DNA of 64,000 nucleotides, taken from Planctellipticum variicoloris (GTDB taxonomy: Bacteria > Planctomycetota > Planctomycetia > Planctomycetales > Planctomycetaceae). The stretch lies in contig NZ_CP130886.1 in NCBI RefSeq assembly GCF_030622045.1, positions 4,658,001-4,722,000 on the forward strand, given 5' to 3'. The notes beneath the pieces were generated by a model, which was not told the origin of the DNA, ran no database searches, and worked only from the letters and a program-made list of their open reading frames with translations. Within the stretch, counting starts at the first letter, position 1. Every line of letters begins with the position of its first letter. Positions 20,107-29,700 of the stretch are shown piece by piece. The translations under genes were made by a program, and so were the position numbers.

Positions 20107-20844
20107 ATGCAGATCCGTGCCGGCTCCAAAACGATCACGGGCAAACGCTCGAACAACGAGGACAATCTGCACGCGGACCCCGATCAGCGCTACTTCCTCG
20201 TCGCCGACGGCATGGGGGGACAGTCGGCGGGGGAGAAAGCCAGCGCGCTGGCCATGGAAATCATCCCGCAGCAGCTTGCCAAGCTCGACTGGAACAACGC
20301 CAGCAGCGATCAGGCCGTCCGGGCGATCGATACCGCCATCGCCGCCGCGAATTCTGAGATTCTCGCCCTCGGCGAGCTCGATCCCCGCTTTCACAACATG
20401 GGGACGACGGTGACCTTCCTGGTCCGGGCGGGCGACGGAATTCTGGTCGGCGGCGTCGGCGACAGCCGGACGTATCTCCTCCGCAACGGCAAGCTGGAGC
20501 TGCTCACGACCGATCATTCTCTGGTTCAAGCCCTGCTCGATGCCGGGACCATCACCCCCGACGAGGCCCTGACGCATCGGTACAAGAACGTCCTGTACCG
20601 CTATCTCGGCGAAAAAACCGGCGGCAATCCGACCTCGCCCCGACATATCGAGATCCGTCCGGGCGACCGCTACGTCCTTTGCACGGATGGCGTGACCGGT
20701 TCCCTGAATGAGCTCCACCTCGCGCAGATACTCGGCTCCGGAAACGACCCGAACCAGATCGCCGAGCAGATCGTCCAGGCCGCTTACGACATGGGTTCGC
20801 AGGACAACATCACCTGCATCGTCGTGCTGGTCGACGGAGCCTGA
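20107..20844 (+). CDS. PP2C-type Ser/Thr phosphatase
   Basis: 245 residues from the ATG at 20107. All PPM-family motifs are present: RSNNEDN, FLVADGMGG, GTTVTFL, VGDSRTYLLRNGKLE, LTTDHS and CTDGV, with DNITCIVV near the end; Asp residues for the two metal ions are intact. It should reverse Ser/Thr phosphorylation, for example by Hanks-type kinases such as the one at 26712 (inference). Stand-alone, cytoplasmic. Confidence 0.94.
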   Translation: MQIRAGSKTITGKRSNNEDNLHADPDQRYFLVADGMGGQSAGEKASALAMEIIPQQLAKLDWNNASSDQAVRAIDTAIAAANSEILALGELDPRFHNMGTTVTFLVRAGDGILVGGVGDSRTYLLRNGKLELLTTDHSLVQALLDAGTITPDEALTHRYKNVLYRYLGEKTGGNPTSPRHIEIRPGDRYVLCTDGVTGSLNELHLAQILGSGNDPNQIAEQIVQAAYDMGSQDNITCIVVLVDGA

Positions 20845-21250
20845 CTGGTCGGATCTCCGGACGACGGCCGACCGCGTCGGCCGAATTCCGTGGCGTTGAG
20901 GTTCTGGTAAAAAGGCCGACGGACGAGGATGTCCGTCGTACTTCCGAGGCATAGGACGGCGGGCGCCGGCAATCGTCTCCGGTCCGCTCTTCCCGGGGGG
21001 GGCCGGTGAGGCCAGCCGAAGATCTGCGTCCTGTTTTTGATGGAACAATTGTTCGCATCGTCCCGCCTTTGCCGTACCGCCCCGGCGGGAACAGCGGGCA
21101 CAGTCGGCAGATGTTCCCCATTTTCCGCCAATTCGACGCGTGATTTTCCGCCGCGTGCTGTGGCATACTATAAAAATTGGGTGTTGTGCGCAGCTTCTGA
21201 GGCCGGCGCAACCCGCAGATCCGGAATCACCGCAACCTGAGGAACGAGAT
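20845..21250. other. Spacer with palindromic repeat, upstream of metalloprotease
   Basis: 406 bases. It contains one copy of the 8-bp-stem palindrome (20917-20938, see repeat entry). The GAGGAACGAG just before 21251 is a plausible ribosome binding site for the protease gene. No gene is seen. Confidence 0.5.
20917..20941. repeat. Palindromic CGACGGAC...GTCCGTCG repeat, copy 1
   Basis: Perfect 8-bp inverted repeat (CGACGGAC 20917-20924, GTCCGTCG 20931-20938) with a 6-base loop, followed by TAC. Two related copies lie at 37690-37714 and 37748-37772. Confidence 0.75.
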
Positions 21251-23899
21251 ATGTCCCGAGTCTTTTCGCGGCAGGCGCTGGTCGCCTGCCTGTTGGCCTT
21301 CGTCCTCGGCCCGGCCCGGGGTCAGGATGCGACCGCAAAGCCGGCGGCTCCCACAGCGCCTTCCAAGTTTGAAGCGGCGATCAAGGACGCCAAAAAGGTC
21401 GAAGGGCTCTGGACCGTTTACTACAAAGACCAGCAGATCCTCGTCGACCTCAAGAACTCGCAGCTCAACCAGGACTATATCGTCCTCTCGTCAATCGCCC
21501 GCGGCGTGAGCGTCATGCCCGTGTATGGCGGCATGACCTGGGGCGACGACGTTCTCTGGTCTTTCCGCAAAGTCGGCGACAAGATGCACGTGCTCCGCAA
21601 GAACGTGCGGTTCAAGGCCAAGCCCGGCAGCCCCGAAGCCTCCGCCGTCAAGATGGCTTACAGCGACAGCGTGCTTTATGCGCTCCCCGTCATCACCGAT
21701 ACCAGCGGCGGTTCGCTGGTCGACATGACTCGCGTGTTCCTCAGTGACGACGAGAAGATCGGCCAGCAGCTCCGCGCCGCGTTCGCCATGGACCGTTCGA
21801 CCGTCTCGCGCGTCAAAGCGTTCGAGAAGAACGTCGAGATCGACATCGTCGCCATCTATTCCGGCAACTCCGAGTTTGACACGATCGCCGATTCCCGCGG
21901 CATGCAGGTCGGGGTCCACTACAGCATCAGCCAGCTCCCCAGCACGGGCTACAAGCCCCGCAAGGCGGACGACCGCGTCGGCTACTTCCTCACCGTCGCC
22001 AAGGACTTCACCGACAACAGCGACGACGAGCACTTCGTCCGGTATATCAACCGCTGGGACCTGCAGAAGACCGACGGGGCCGCCCGTCTCATGCCGCCGA
22101 AGAAGCCGATCACGTTCTACCTCGAAAAGACGGTGCCGTTCAATCTCCGACCGATCGTCCGGGAGGGGATCGAAGAATGGAACAAGGCCTACGAAACTCT
22201 CGGTTTCGCCAACGCCATTGAGGTGCTGCAGCAGCGCGACGAAGACACCTGGGATCCGGAAGACGTCCACTACAACACGTTCCGCTGGATCACCGCCGAA
22301 GCCGGCTTCGCGATGGGCCCCTCCCGCGTCAACCCGCTGACAGGCCAGATCCTCGACGCCGATATCATCTTCGACGCCAGCTTCCTCCGTTCGTGGCGGC
22401 ACGAGTACGAGAACTTCACCCCGTCGACGGTCGCGATGATGTTCGGCGACGATGAGGCCTTCGCCGCCGCCGGGTCCGGTCCGCGCGGCCATCACGCCTG
22501 CCGGCTCGCGACGGGCATGCAGCAGCAGATGGGCTTCGCCGCCGCCGCGCTCCTCACGCGCGGCCTCGTCGAGAAACGGGGCGAGCTCCCGGAGGAGTTC
22601 CTCCAGCAGGCGCTCAAAGAAGTCGTCATGCACGAAGTCGGCCACACCCTCGGACTGCGCCATAACTTCAAGGCCAGCTCCTGGAAGAGCCTCGCCGAGA
22701 TCGAAGACGCCAACAAGGCCGGCGAGGCCATCGTCGCCAGCGTGATGGATTACTCCCCCGTCAACGTGAACCCGCCCGGCTCGAAGCAGAGCGCCTATTA
22801 CACCAAAACCATCGGCCCCTACGACCACTGGGCCATCGAGTACGGCTACAAGGTGATCAGCGGCGACGAAAACGCCGAACTCGCCAAGATCGCCTCGCGC
22901 AGCGGCGAACCCGGCCTCGATTACGCCACCGACGAAGACACCCGCGGTTCGATGGACCCGGACCCGATGTCGAACCGCTTCGACCTTGGCAAGGATCCGG
23001 TCGCCTACGCGCAGCGGCAGATCACCGTCACCCGCGAGCTCCTCCCCAAGATTCTGGAACGCTCGCTGCAGGAGGGGGACGGCTACCAGCGCGCCCGCCA
23101 GGCCTTCATGATCGTCCTCGGCGAAGGCTGGCGCGCTTCGCAGTTCGCCGCCCGCATTCCCGGCGGCATCGAAGTCCGCCGCGACCACAAGGGAGACGCC
23201 AATAACCGGCTGCCGTTCCAGGTCATGACCGCCCAGCAGCAGCGGGCCGCGGTCAAACTGCTCCTGGAACAGCCCCTCAACGCCCCCACGTTCGACCCGC
23301 AGGTGCTGAATTCTCTGGCGTCAACGAGGTGGTACCACTGGGGAATTTCCCAGCCCTCCCGGATCGACTTCCCCGTTCACGACACCGTCGCCAAACTCTA
23401 CAGCCGGATCACCGTTCCGCTGCTGAGTGCGACGACCATGCAGCGGCTGCTCGACGGCGAGCTGAAGGTCAAGGCCGATGAAGACGCCTACACGCTTGCG
23501 GAGCACCTGAAGACCCTCGTCGACGGCATCTTCAGCGAGTACGGCAGCCCGGCCGGCGGCGAGTACACCAACCGCAAGCCGTTCGTATCGACCTTCCGCC
23601 GTCCGCTGCAGCGGGGCGTGCTCGAGCAGTTCACCGACATGGTTTCCAAGGACTCCAGCCATCCGGAAGACGCCCGCGTCCTCGTCCGGATGTACCTCGG
23701 CGATCTGAAGGGGAAGATGGAAGCCGCCCTCGCCAAGGAGGACCTCAAGCTCGACGACTACTCCAAGGCCCACACGCAGGATTCGGTCGAACGGATCAAG
23801 CAGGTCCTGGAGGGCCGGGTGATCGTCAACTCCGGCTCCGGCGGCGGTCTGTTCATTCAGCTCCTCCGGGAGCCGGGCACGCCCGCCCCGGCGGAGTAA
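21251..23899 (+). CDS. Secreted zinc-dependent metalloprotease (DUF5117/DUF4953 type)
   Basis: 882 residues. Signal peptide at 1-25 (QALVACLLAFVLGPARG). The middle holds a long zinc-peptidase motif HEVGHTLGLRH (His461, Glu462, His465 and third ligand His471), as in the M10/M12-like DUF4953 proteins, preceded by the DUF5117-like beta region with DKMHVLRKNVRF. The N-terminal part matches DUF5118. Family members are secreted bacterial proteases of unknown substrate. The ATG follows GAGGAACGAG. A strong terminator lies 31 bases beyond the stop. Confidence 0.93.
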   Translation: MSRVFSRQALVACLLAFVLGPARGQDATAKPAAPTAPSKFEAAIKDAKKVEGLWTVYYKDQQILVDLKNSQLNQDYIVLSSIARGVSVMPVYGGMTWGDDVLWSFRKVGDKMHVLRKNVRFKAKPGSPEASAVKMAYSDSVLYALPVITDTSGGSLVDMTRVFLSDDEKIGQQLRAAFAMDRSTVSRVKAFEKNVEIDIVAIYSGNSEFDTIADSRGMQVGVHYSISQLPSTGYKPRKADDRVGYFLTVAKDFTDNSDDEHFVRYINRWDLQKTDGAARLMPPKKPITFYLEKTVPFNLRPIVREGIEEWNKAYETLGFANAIEVLQQRDEDTWDPEDVHYNTFRWITAEAGFAMGPSRVNPLTGQILDADIIFDASFLRSWRHEYENFTPSTVAMMFGDDEAFAAAGSGPRGHHACRLATGMQQQMGFAAAALLTRGLVEKRGELPEEFLQQALKEVVMHEVGHTLGLRHNFKASSWKSLAEIEDANKAGEAIVASVMDYSPVNVNPPGSKQSAYYTKTIGPYDHWAIEYGYKVISGDENAELAKIASRSGEPGLDYATDEDTRGSMDPDPMSNRFDLGKDPVAYAQRQITVTRELLPKILERSLQEGDGYQRARQAFMIVLGEGWRASQFAARIPGGIEVRRDHKGDANNRLPFQVMTAQQQRAAVKLLLEQPLNAPTFDPQVLNSLASTRWYHWGISQPSRIDFPVHDTVAKLYSRITVPLLSATTMQRLLDGELKVKADEDAYTLAEHLKTLVDGIFSEYGSPAGGEYTNRKPFVSTFRRPLQRGVLEQFTDMVSKDSSHPEDARVLVRMYLGDLKGKMEAALAKEDLKLDDYSKAHTQDSVERIKQVLEGRVIVNSGSGGGLFIQLLREPGTPAPAE

Positions 23900-23929
23900 T
23901 CCGACGGGTCGATGAACGCCGATTCTCAA

Positions 23930-23963
23930 CGCCCCGGAGAAGCCATTCTCCGGGGCGTTTTTT
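23930..23963 (+). terminator. Rho-independent terminator
   Basis: A perfect 11-bp GC-rich stem (23930-23940 with 23947-23957) with a 6-base loop, followed by six T. It ends the metalloprotease transcript. Confidence 0.93.
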
Positions 23964-24126
23964 GCGGCCGGATGGTCGCAACCCGCTGGTCTGCTCGGCC
24001 AGGAGCGCCCGTCCCTGCCACGTGAACCCGGAATCCCCTTTCCTCGCCCGATGAGTCCACGTAAGCTCAAGGGGTTGACGCTCGACTTCACCCGCAAATT
24101 CTTGCTCAACTCCGAAAAGTCCGATC

Positions 24127-24813
24127 ATGGCCGCCTGCGCGAACGACCTCGACGAACCGATCGCCATTCCGGCGGGAATCCGGTCGCTCGACGACTTCCG
24201 GAAGTGGTCGACATCGGCAACGTTTCCCCAGTCCGGACGGATCGATTTTCTCGATCGGGAAGTGATGATCGACATGTCTCCGGAACAGTATTACGAGCAC
24301 AGTGGCCCCAAGGTGGAGATCGGGCGGGTGCTGGCCAACCTGGCGCGGGCCGAGGATCTGGGCGACGTGCATCTCGATTCCACGCGAATCGTCAGCCCCG
24401 AAGCCCAGTTGTCGTGCGAGCCGGACGTCCTGTTTATCAGTTACGACAGTCTCGACGCCGGCCGCGTCCGACTGGTTCCCGGCCGACGTCGACAGGCGAC
24501 GGGCGCGATCGAGATCGAAGGGGGTCCCGATCTGGTCGTCGAAGTTGTCAGTCCGTCGTCGATGTCGAAAGACCTGGAACGCCTGCCGACCGCCTACTAT
24601 GCGGCGGGCGTCCGCGAATACTGGATCGTCGACGCGCGCAGCAAGCCGCTCGTCTTCGAGATTCTCACACGGGGAACCTCGGCCTTCGAGCACGTTCCGG
24701 CGGACGAGGCCGGGTTCTGCCCGTCGACCGTCTTCGGACGCAAGTTCCACCTGATCGAGCGGCAACACACGCGCGGTCACGTCGTGTTCGACCTGCTGAC
24801 GCGGGGGGAGTGA
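24127..24813 (+). CDS. Uma2-family (DUF820) restriction-endonuclease-fold protein
   Basis: 228 residues with the PD-(D/E)XK layout of Uma2: CEPDVLFIS (Asp100), PDLVVEVVSPSS (Glu139) and the Lys in SKDLERL (148), then YYAAGVREYWIVDA. Uma2 proteins are very abundant in planctomycetes and cyanobacteria; their role is unknown (a nuclease fold without a demonstrated function). It stands alone on the plus strand. A short unknown gene follows after 45 bases. Confidence 0.92.
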   Translation: MAACANDLDEPIAIPAGIRSLDDFRKWSTSATFPQSGRIDFLDREVMIDMSPEQYYEHSGPKVEIGRVLANLARAEDLGDVHLDSTRIVSPEAQLSCEPDVLFISYDSLDAGRVRLVPGRRRQATGAIEIEGGPDLVVEVVSPSSMSKDLERLPTAYYAAGVREYWIVDARSKPLVFEILTRGTSAFEHVPADEAGFCPSTVFGRKFHLIERQHTRGHVVFDLLTRGE

Positions 24814-24858
24814 CTTCGGCAGAGCCCGGACTGTCGCTGCAACAAGGAGTCACACGAC

Positions 24859-25158
24859 ATGGCAGACTTTCTGGTTGGCCGGCTGAGATTAGATGACACT
24901 GGTCGCATTCGCGTGCGAACGATCAAGAAGGACGATCGTCACATCGATCGCTCTGCCATGCGCATGCATTGGAACCTCAAATCACGCGAGTTGTACACGC
25001 TGCCCGTTAAGGATTTCTCCCCACGGGAGGAACTTCGGCAGATTCTTGCGGCGGTCCAGCAGGAATATGGAGACGGCTTGCTGACAACGCGAGACACGAT
25101 GTTTGTAGATATGCCCGACAAGTTGACTGCGGAAGTCATCCGCAATCCGCTCAATTGA
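24859..25158 (+). CDS. Small hypothetical protein
   Basis: 99 residues, charged, no signal or membrane segment. The spacer has AACAAGGAGTCACACGAC, with AAGGAG about 10 bases before the ATG, a better ribosome binding site than most genes here. It has no recognised family. It follows the Uma2 gene and may be co-transcribed. Confidence 0.6.
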   Translation: MADFLVGRLRLDDTGRIRVRTIKKDDRHIDRSAMRMHWNLKSRELYTLPVKDFSPREELRQILAAVQQEYGDGLLTTRDTMFVDMPDKLTAEVIRNPLN

Positions 25159-25199
25159 CGTCTGCAAATCCTCGCTCGCGATTCCAGTTTTCCCCGCCC

Positions 25200-26570
25200 T
25201 CACACCCGCCCGCCAACCCGGCGCCAGCGATCCGTCAGGATCAGGACTCCGCCGATCAGCAGCGCCAATGCGCCGGCCGCGGAGCCCGGATCAATCTCGG
25301 GGACGCCGGTGGTCTGGGCGGCCGCTCCGCTGCCTCCTCCACCACCGCCACCGCCTCCTCCACCACCGCCCCCGAAGGCGCCCGCTCCTCCGCCACCGCC
25401 ACCGCCTCCGCCCCCACCACCGCCGGCCCCCTGAGTCCCGTCGTTGGTTCCGTCGCCGGGACCGGGCGGATTGCTCTCCGACACACTCTGGAGAGCGGCG
25501 TAGGCCAGCGGGATGTTTCCGCCGTCGATCAGCGTCCCGTCCATATTCAGCACGCCGCCCACCTGAAATGCCACCGGCACGATCAGTTCCGCCAGAGCCC
25601 CGGCCACTTTCTCGTCGGCCCCCACCACCTGCACGGAGAACGCGGCGAAGCCTTCCAGCCCCGCGGCGACGAACGAATACAGCCCCGGCTCGACGGTCCG
25701 GAAGCGAAATTCGCCAGTCTCGGTCACCGGCGCCTGGCCGACGATCTCATCGTTCTTCACCAGAAACACGTTCATCCGCCGCATCCGGGTCGGACGACCG
25801 GTCTCCGGATGAACGCGGCGCGTCCGTCCGGAGAGGCTGCCGTCCGCGGCGATTTTGACCGAGTGCCGCTGCAGAATCGTCGACGTCGGGGCGGCGTCCG
25901 TCGGTTCCACCTCGTTCTCCAGTTCCCGGTCGGGACTGGCGATCTCCGGCATCTCCGTCGGCTTTGCATTCAGGATCGCCGGCGGAATGTACATCTTTAC
26001 GAGCTGCGTCACCGTCCGGAAATCGCGCGGCGGAACCGCCAGCGAATCGATCTGCAACCGATGTTCGACCTCCTGAAAGCGGGCCAGGCGAAACGGAGAC
26101 TTGCCCCGCCCGTCGTCGCGCGGCGGCAGCCAGGCTCGTTTTTCTTCGCCGCTCGGTTCCAGTAACTGCACCGAGGTCGCGATATAGCCGCTGCGACACC
26201 AGCCCACGACGGCATAGATTCCCGGCTCCAGCCCCTCGACGAGAAACACGCCGTCCTTGTCCGGGCCGACTTTGGCCTTCTGTTCGCCGTTCTTCAGAAA
26301 CGCCACCGTCATATCGGTCACGGGGGCGATGGCGCTCGTGTTGGGGTCGATCAGATTGACCATCCCCGACACTTTCCGGTCGTCGGACAGGCGGATGCGA
26401 TAGTTCCGCAGACTCTTTTCGATCGCCTCGGCGTCCCCCCGCGCATCGCGATTGCGATCGGCCCCCGCCGCGGGACCTCTCCGGTTCCGGTCGTTCTGCT
26501 GAGCCAGACCGGGGCGCAATCCCCAAACGAGGCACGACATGACAAAGACGACAAGCGCGACGCGGCGCAT
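25200..26570 (-). CDS. Secreted protein with two carboxypeptidase-regulatory-like repeats, a Gly-rich linker and a VPEID-CTERM sorting signal
   Basis: 456 residues. Signal peptide 1-24. Two related beta-sandwich repeats (about 66-140 and 244-318), each with a [FV]L-V-(E/K)..PG-(I/L)Y-x-[FV]V core (VEGLEPGIYAVVGW; RTVEPGLYSFVAAG), resemble carboxypeptidase regulatory-like domains. A poly-Gly stretch follows (about 382-413). From Val423 it reads VPEIDPGS, then a hydrophobic helix (AAGALALLIGGVLIL) and a basic end (DRWRR). That is a C-terminal sorting signal of the VPEID type, the partner signal of exosortase E, which is encoded about 4 kb upstream on the same strand. It is probably a surface-anchored adhesin- or scaffold-like protein; the exact role is unknown. 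Confidence 0.9.
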   Translation of the reverse strand: MRRVALVVFVMSCLVWGLRPGLAQQNDRNRRGPAAGADRNRDARGDAEAIEKSLRNYRIRLSDDRKVSGMVNLIDPNTSAIAPVTDMTVAFLKNGEQKAKVGPDKDGVFLVEGLEPGIYAVVGWCRSGYIATSVQLLEPSGEEKRAWLPPRDDGRGKSPFRLARFQEVEHRLQIDSLAVPPRDFRTVTQLVKMYIPPAILNAKPTEMPEIASPDRELENEVEPTDAAPTSTILQRHSVKIAADGSLSGRTRRVHPETGRPTRMRRMNVFLVKNDEIVGQAPVTETGEFRFRTVEPGLYSFVAAGLEGFAAFSVQVVGADEKVAGALAELIVPVAFQVGGVLNMDGTLIDGGNIPLAYAALQSVSESNPPGPGDGTNDGTQGAGGGGGGGGGGGGGAGAFGGGGGGGGGGGGGGSGAAAQTTGVPEIDPGSAAGALALLIGGVLILTDRWRRVGGRV

Positions 26571-26711
26571 AGCAACGGCCTTTTTTCACCCGTTTCGACG
26601 ACTCTTTCCGTCGACCGGCGAATTCAGTCCCGAGGACTCAATACCAGACCGGACCACCCCCACGGTCAGCATGCGCCAGATCAATCTCTGGCGATTCCAC
26701 AAACAGGGTAC

Positions 26712-29700
26712 TCACGGGCGATAGGTTCGAGCAATCCGAAATCCGATTACGAAGCTCTTGTTGCCGGGAAGATCATAGTCCCGATCAGGCGTGCGGATCA
26801 GCTCGATCGACGAGTCGAACGCTCCGCCGCGGATTTCGCGATAGACGCCGTCCCGCGAAACAGCCCCGTCAATCGCCGGGGCTGTGGAAGACCCCTCGGG
26901 ATATTCGTCAAAATACCAATCCTGGCACCATTCCAGCACGTTGCCATGCATATCAAACAGCCCCAGATCGTTGGGCATCAGTCGTCCCACAATCGATGTC
27001 CGATGGTTCGAATTCGGGTCGAACCAGGCATATTTCGCGGCGAACCGGGGCGATCCGCCGAACGGCCGCGACGTAGCCGCCCCGGCCCGGCAGGCGTATT
27101 CCCATTCCGCCGCGGTCGGCAGCCGATAGCCTGTCCGGTTCAAGATGTCGGAAGGAAGCTGCATCTCCGGTCCGATTTCTTCCACAGGGGGATAGCACAT
27201 CTCGGCCTCCGGAATCCCCGCCTGTACGCTGAGCCATCGGCAATACTTCGCCGCATCAAACCAGCTCACCTCGTTCACCGGGCAATCCGGTTCGGGACTG
27301 ATCTCCGTATTGACCTCGTGTTCCGACTGAAAACGCTGGAACTCCGCCACGGTGACTTCGTGGTCGGCGATGCCAAACACGCGTGGGATCACGCGGACGT
27401 GCTGCCGTTCGACCTCGGTCTGCGATTCGTCGTCCGGTTCCGCTCCCATCGAAAATGTCACCGGCCCCCGCACAACCGAAAACGTCTGACCCAAGGTATC
27501 GATGTGCCAGTCCCGGTCCGGAACCAGCGTGGGAGTCTTCAGCAACTGCTCGGCCGCGGCAATGGCCTCCCCATAGCCCCATTGCGCCAGCAGCCAGCGG
27601 CTCGCGCTATGGACTCCGGGATCGGGATCCGTTTCCAGCAGTTTCAGGAAGGTTCCGTGAATTCGCGCCCGATCTCCCGGCGGCAGCTCCGCCGGTGAAT
27701 ACCCTGCCAGCATCAGAACCTGGGCTGTGCGGACCACGGGCCGCGATTCCTCCGCAAGTCGGTCCAGCAGCACTCTCCAGGGGGTCCCCGAAACCGGCGC
27801 GGACTGAATAAGATCGGTCCGCAAGCGTGGATCATCCTGCCGGTCGAGCAGCTCCCACGGGGTTTCACCCGGCGCCAGATTCAGCGCCAGCAGAAATCGG
27901 TTCTCCACGGCCCGGATTTCTGCGTCCGTTTCGGGCTGCGAGGACTGCTCTTTGAGGTCGATCAGCAGCTTCGGCCGCACGACACCGGCCCGTTCGCGCA
28001 AGACCGACAGCAGCGGTTGCAAGGCATCTCCTTCCGCTTTCAACGCCGCGGCGTAGACCGTCAGGGGGGCGTCGGCGAACAACAGGGCCAATGCGCGCGC
28101 CGCCGCCAGTTGCACTGCGGGTTCGCCGGTTGCGAGCGGGGCTTCCAGCGCTCCCAGCAGCTTCGCCCGAACCGGTTCGGCGAGGTCGGTCCACGACCGC
28201 AGTTCGGTCGGATTGCATGCCAGCAGTCCCGCCGCCAGATCCGCGGCCCGTTCGTTCCAGATCGCATCCTCCGGCTTCAGCGTCGCCAGCGCCGCGAGAC
28301 TGCGGAACCGCCGCTCCCGATCACCCGTCGCGTCGGCCGCCGTGGTCCGGAGCTGCGGTGCAATGTCGTCGGCATACGGCCGGAGGACCTGGACCGTCAT
28401 CGCCAGTTCCGCGGGGGATGCTGTTAACAACCCTTCGGCCGCCTTTCGAACCTGTTCTTTGACGGCGGGATCGTCCGGAAACAGACTCGCCAGCGTCAGC
28501 TTCAACCGCTGCAGCTCTGCTGCAGGCAGGTCCTTCGAATCCAGTTCGCTCTGCAACTCAGCCGCAATGTCCTCCCGGACAGGACGCAGGCCGTCCAGCA
28601 GAACCGGCACCGAGCCCGGGACTGCCGTTCTCAGAGCCCTCAATTGCACCAGCGCCCGCTCCTGCTGCCCTTTGCGGACCAGGGCCGCCTGTCGGCTGGC
28701 CTGAATTCCGAAGTAGGTCGAAACGACAGTCCCCACCAGCAACGTCGCGCACACGGCGGCAATCAGCCCGGCCTCCGTCGGATGCCGCCGGCTCCAGCGC
28801 AACATGCGATCCCAGACGCTGATCCGCCGGGCCAGAATCGGCTCGCCCCGCAGCCAGCGGGCCAGTTCATCGGCCAGCTCGCCAGCCGACTGGTAACGCT
28901 GCGCGACGTCTTTCGTCAGGCACTTCTGGCAGATCGTCTCCAGATCCCGCGGCAAGTCGGCCAGCGTGGCCCGAATCGAAGGCGCTTCGGTCTTCTGGAC
29001 CGCCACCAGGATCTGAGTCAGGTTCCCCTGGAACGGCAGCACTCCCGTCAGCATCTCCTGGAGCATCACCCCCAGCGCCCAGACGTCCGACCGGGCGTCG
29101 GCCGCATGCGACCGGCCGCTGGCCTGCTCCGGGCTCATGTAGAGTGGGGTCCCCATGAATGAGCCCTCGCGCGTTTCGCCCACCCGGCGATCATCCTGCC
29201 GCGCCAGGCCGAAGTCGGCGATGTGGGGCTGGCCCGCTTCGTCCAGCAGCACATTGTCCGGCTTCATGTCCCGGTGAATGATCTTCTCGGTATGGGCATA
29301 GTGCAGCGCGGCGGCGATCTTCTGCATCAGCTCCGCCGCTTCCGCAGGCGGCAGCCGCTTCCGCTCCTTCAAAAAATTCCCCAGCGTCCGCCCCTGGACG
29401 AATTCGTAAACGAGGTAGTTGTTCGCTCCCAGCGATCCCATCTCGTACAGCGGCACGATATTAGGATGCCGCAGATGCGCCGCGGCGCGTGCTTCCCGCA
29501 GAAACCGGTCAACATCCTTCCGCCCCGACAGCACCCCGGTTTTGGCCAGCTTGATCGCCACTTTGCGGTCGAGATGCGGATCGTAGGCCAGATAGACGGC
29601 TCCGAACGCCCCTTCGCCAAGCAGCTTTTCGACCTTGAACCGCCCGATCAGCGACCCGCTGACGCCCGCCGGCGCCGGATCGGTATCGCCGTCCCCGCTG

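Noticed and set aside
26712-27450. Sulfatase-activating FGE
   Set aside because: Catalytic Cys pair missing in the domain.
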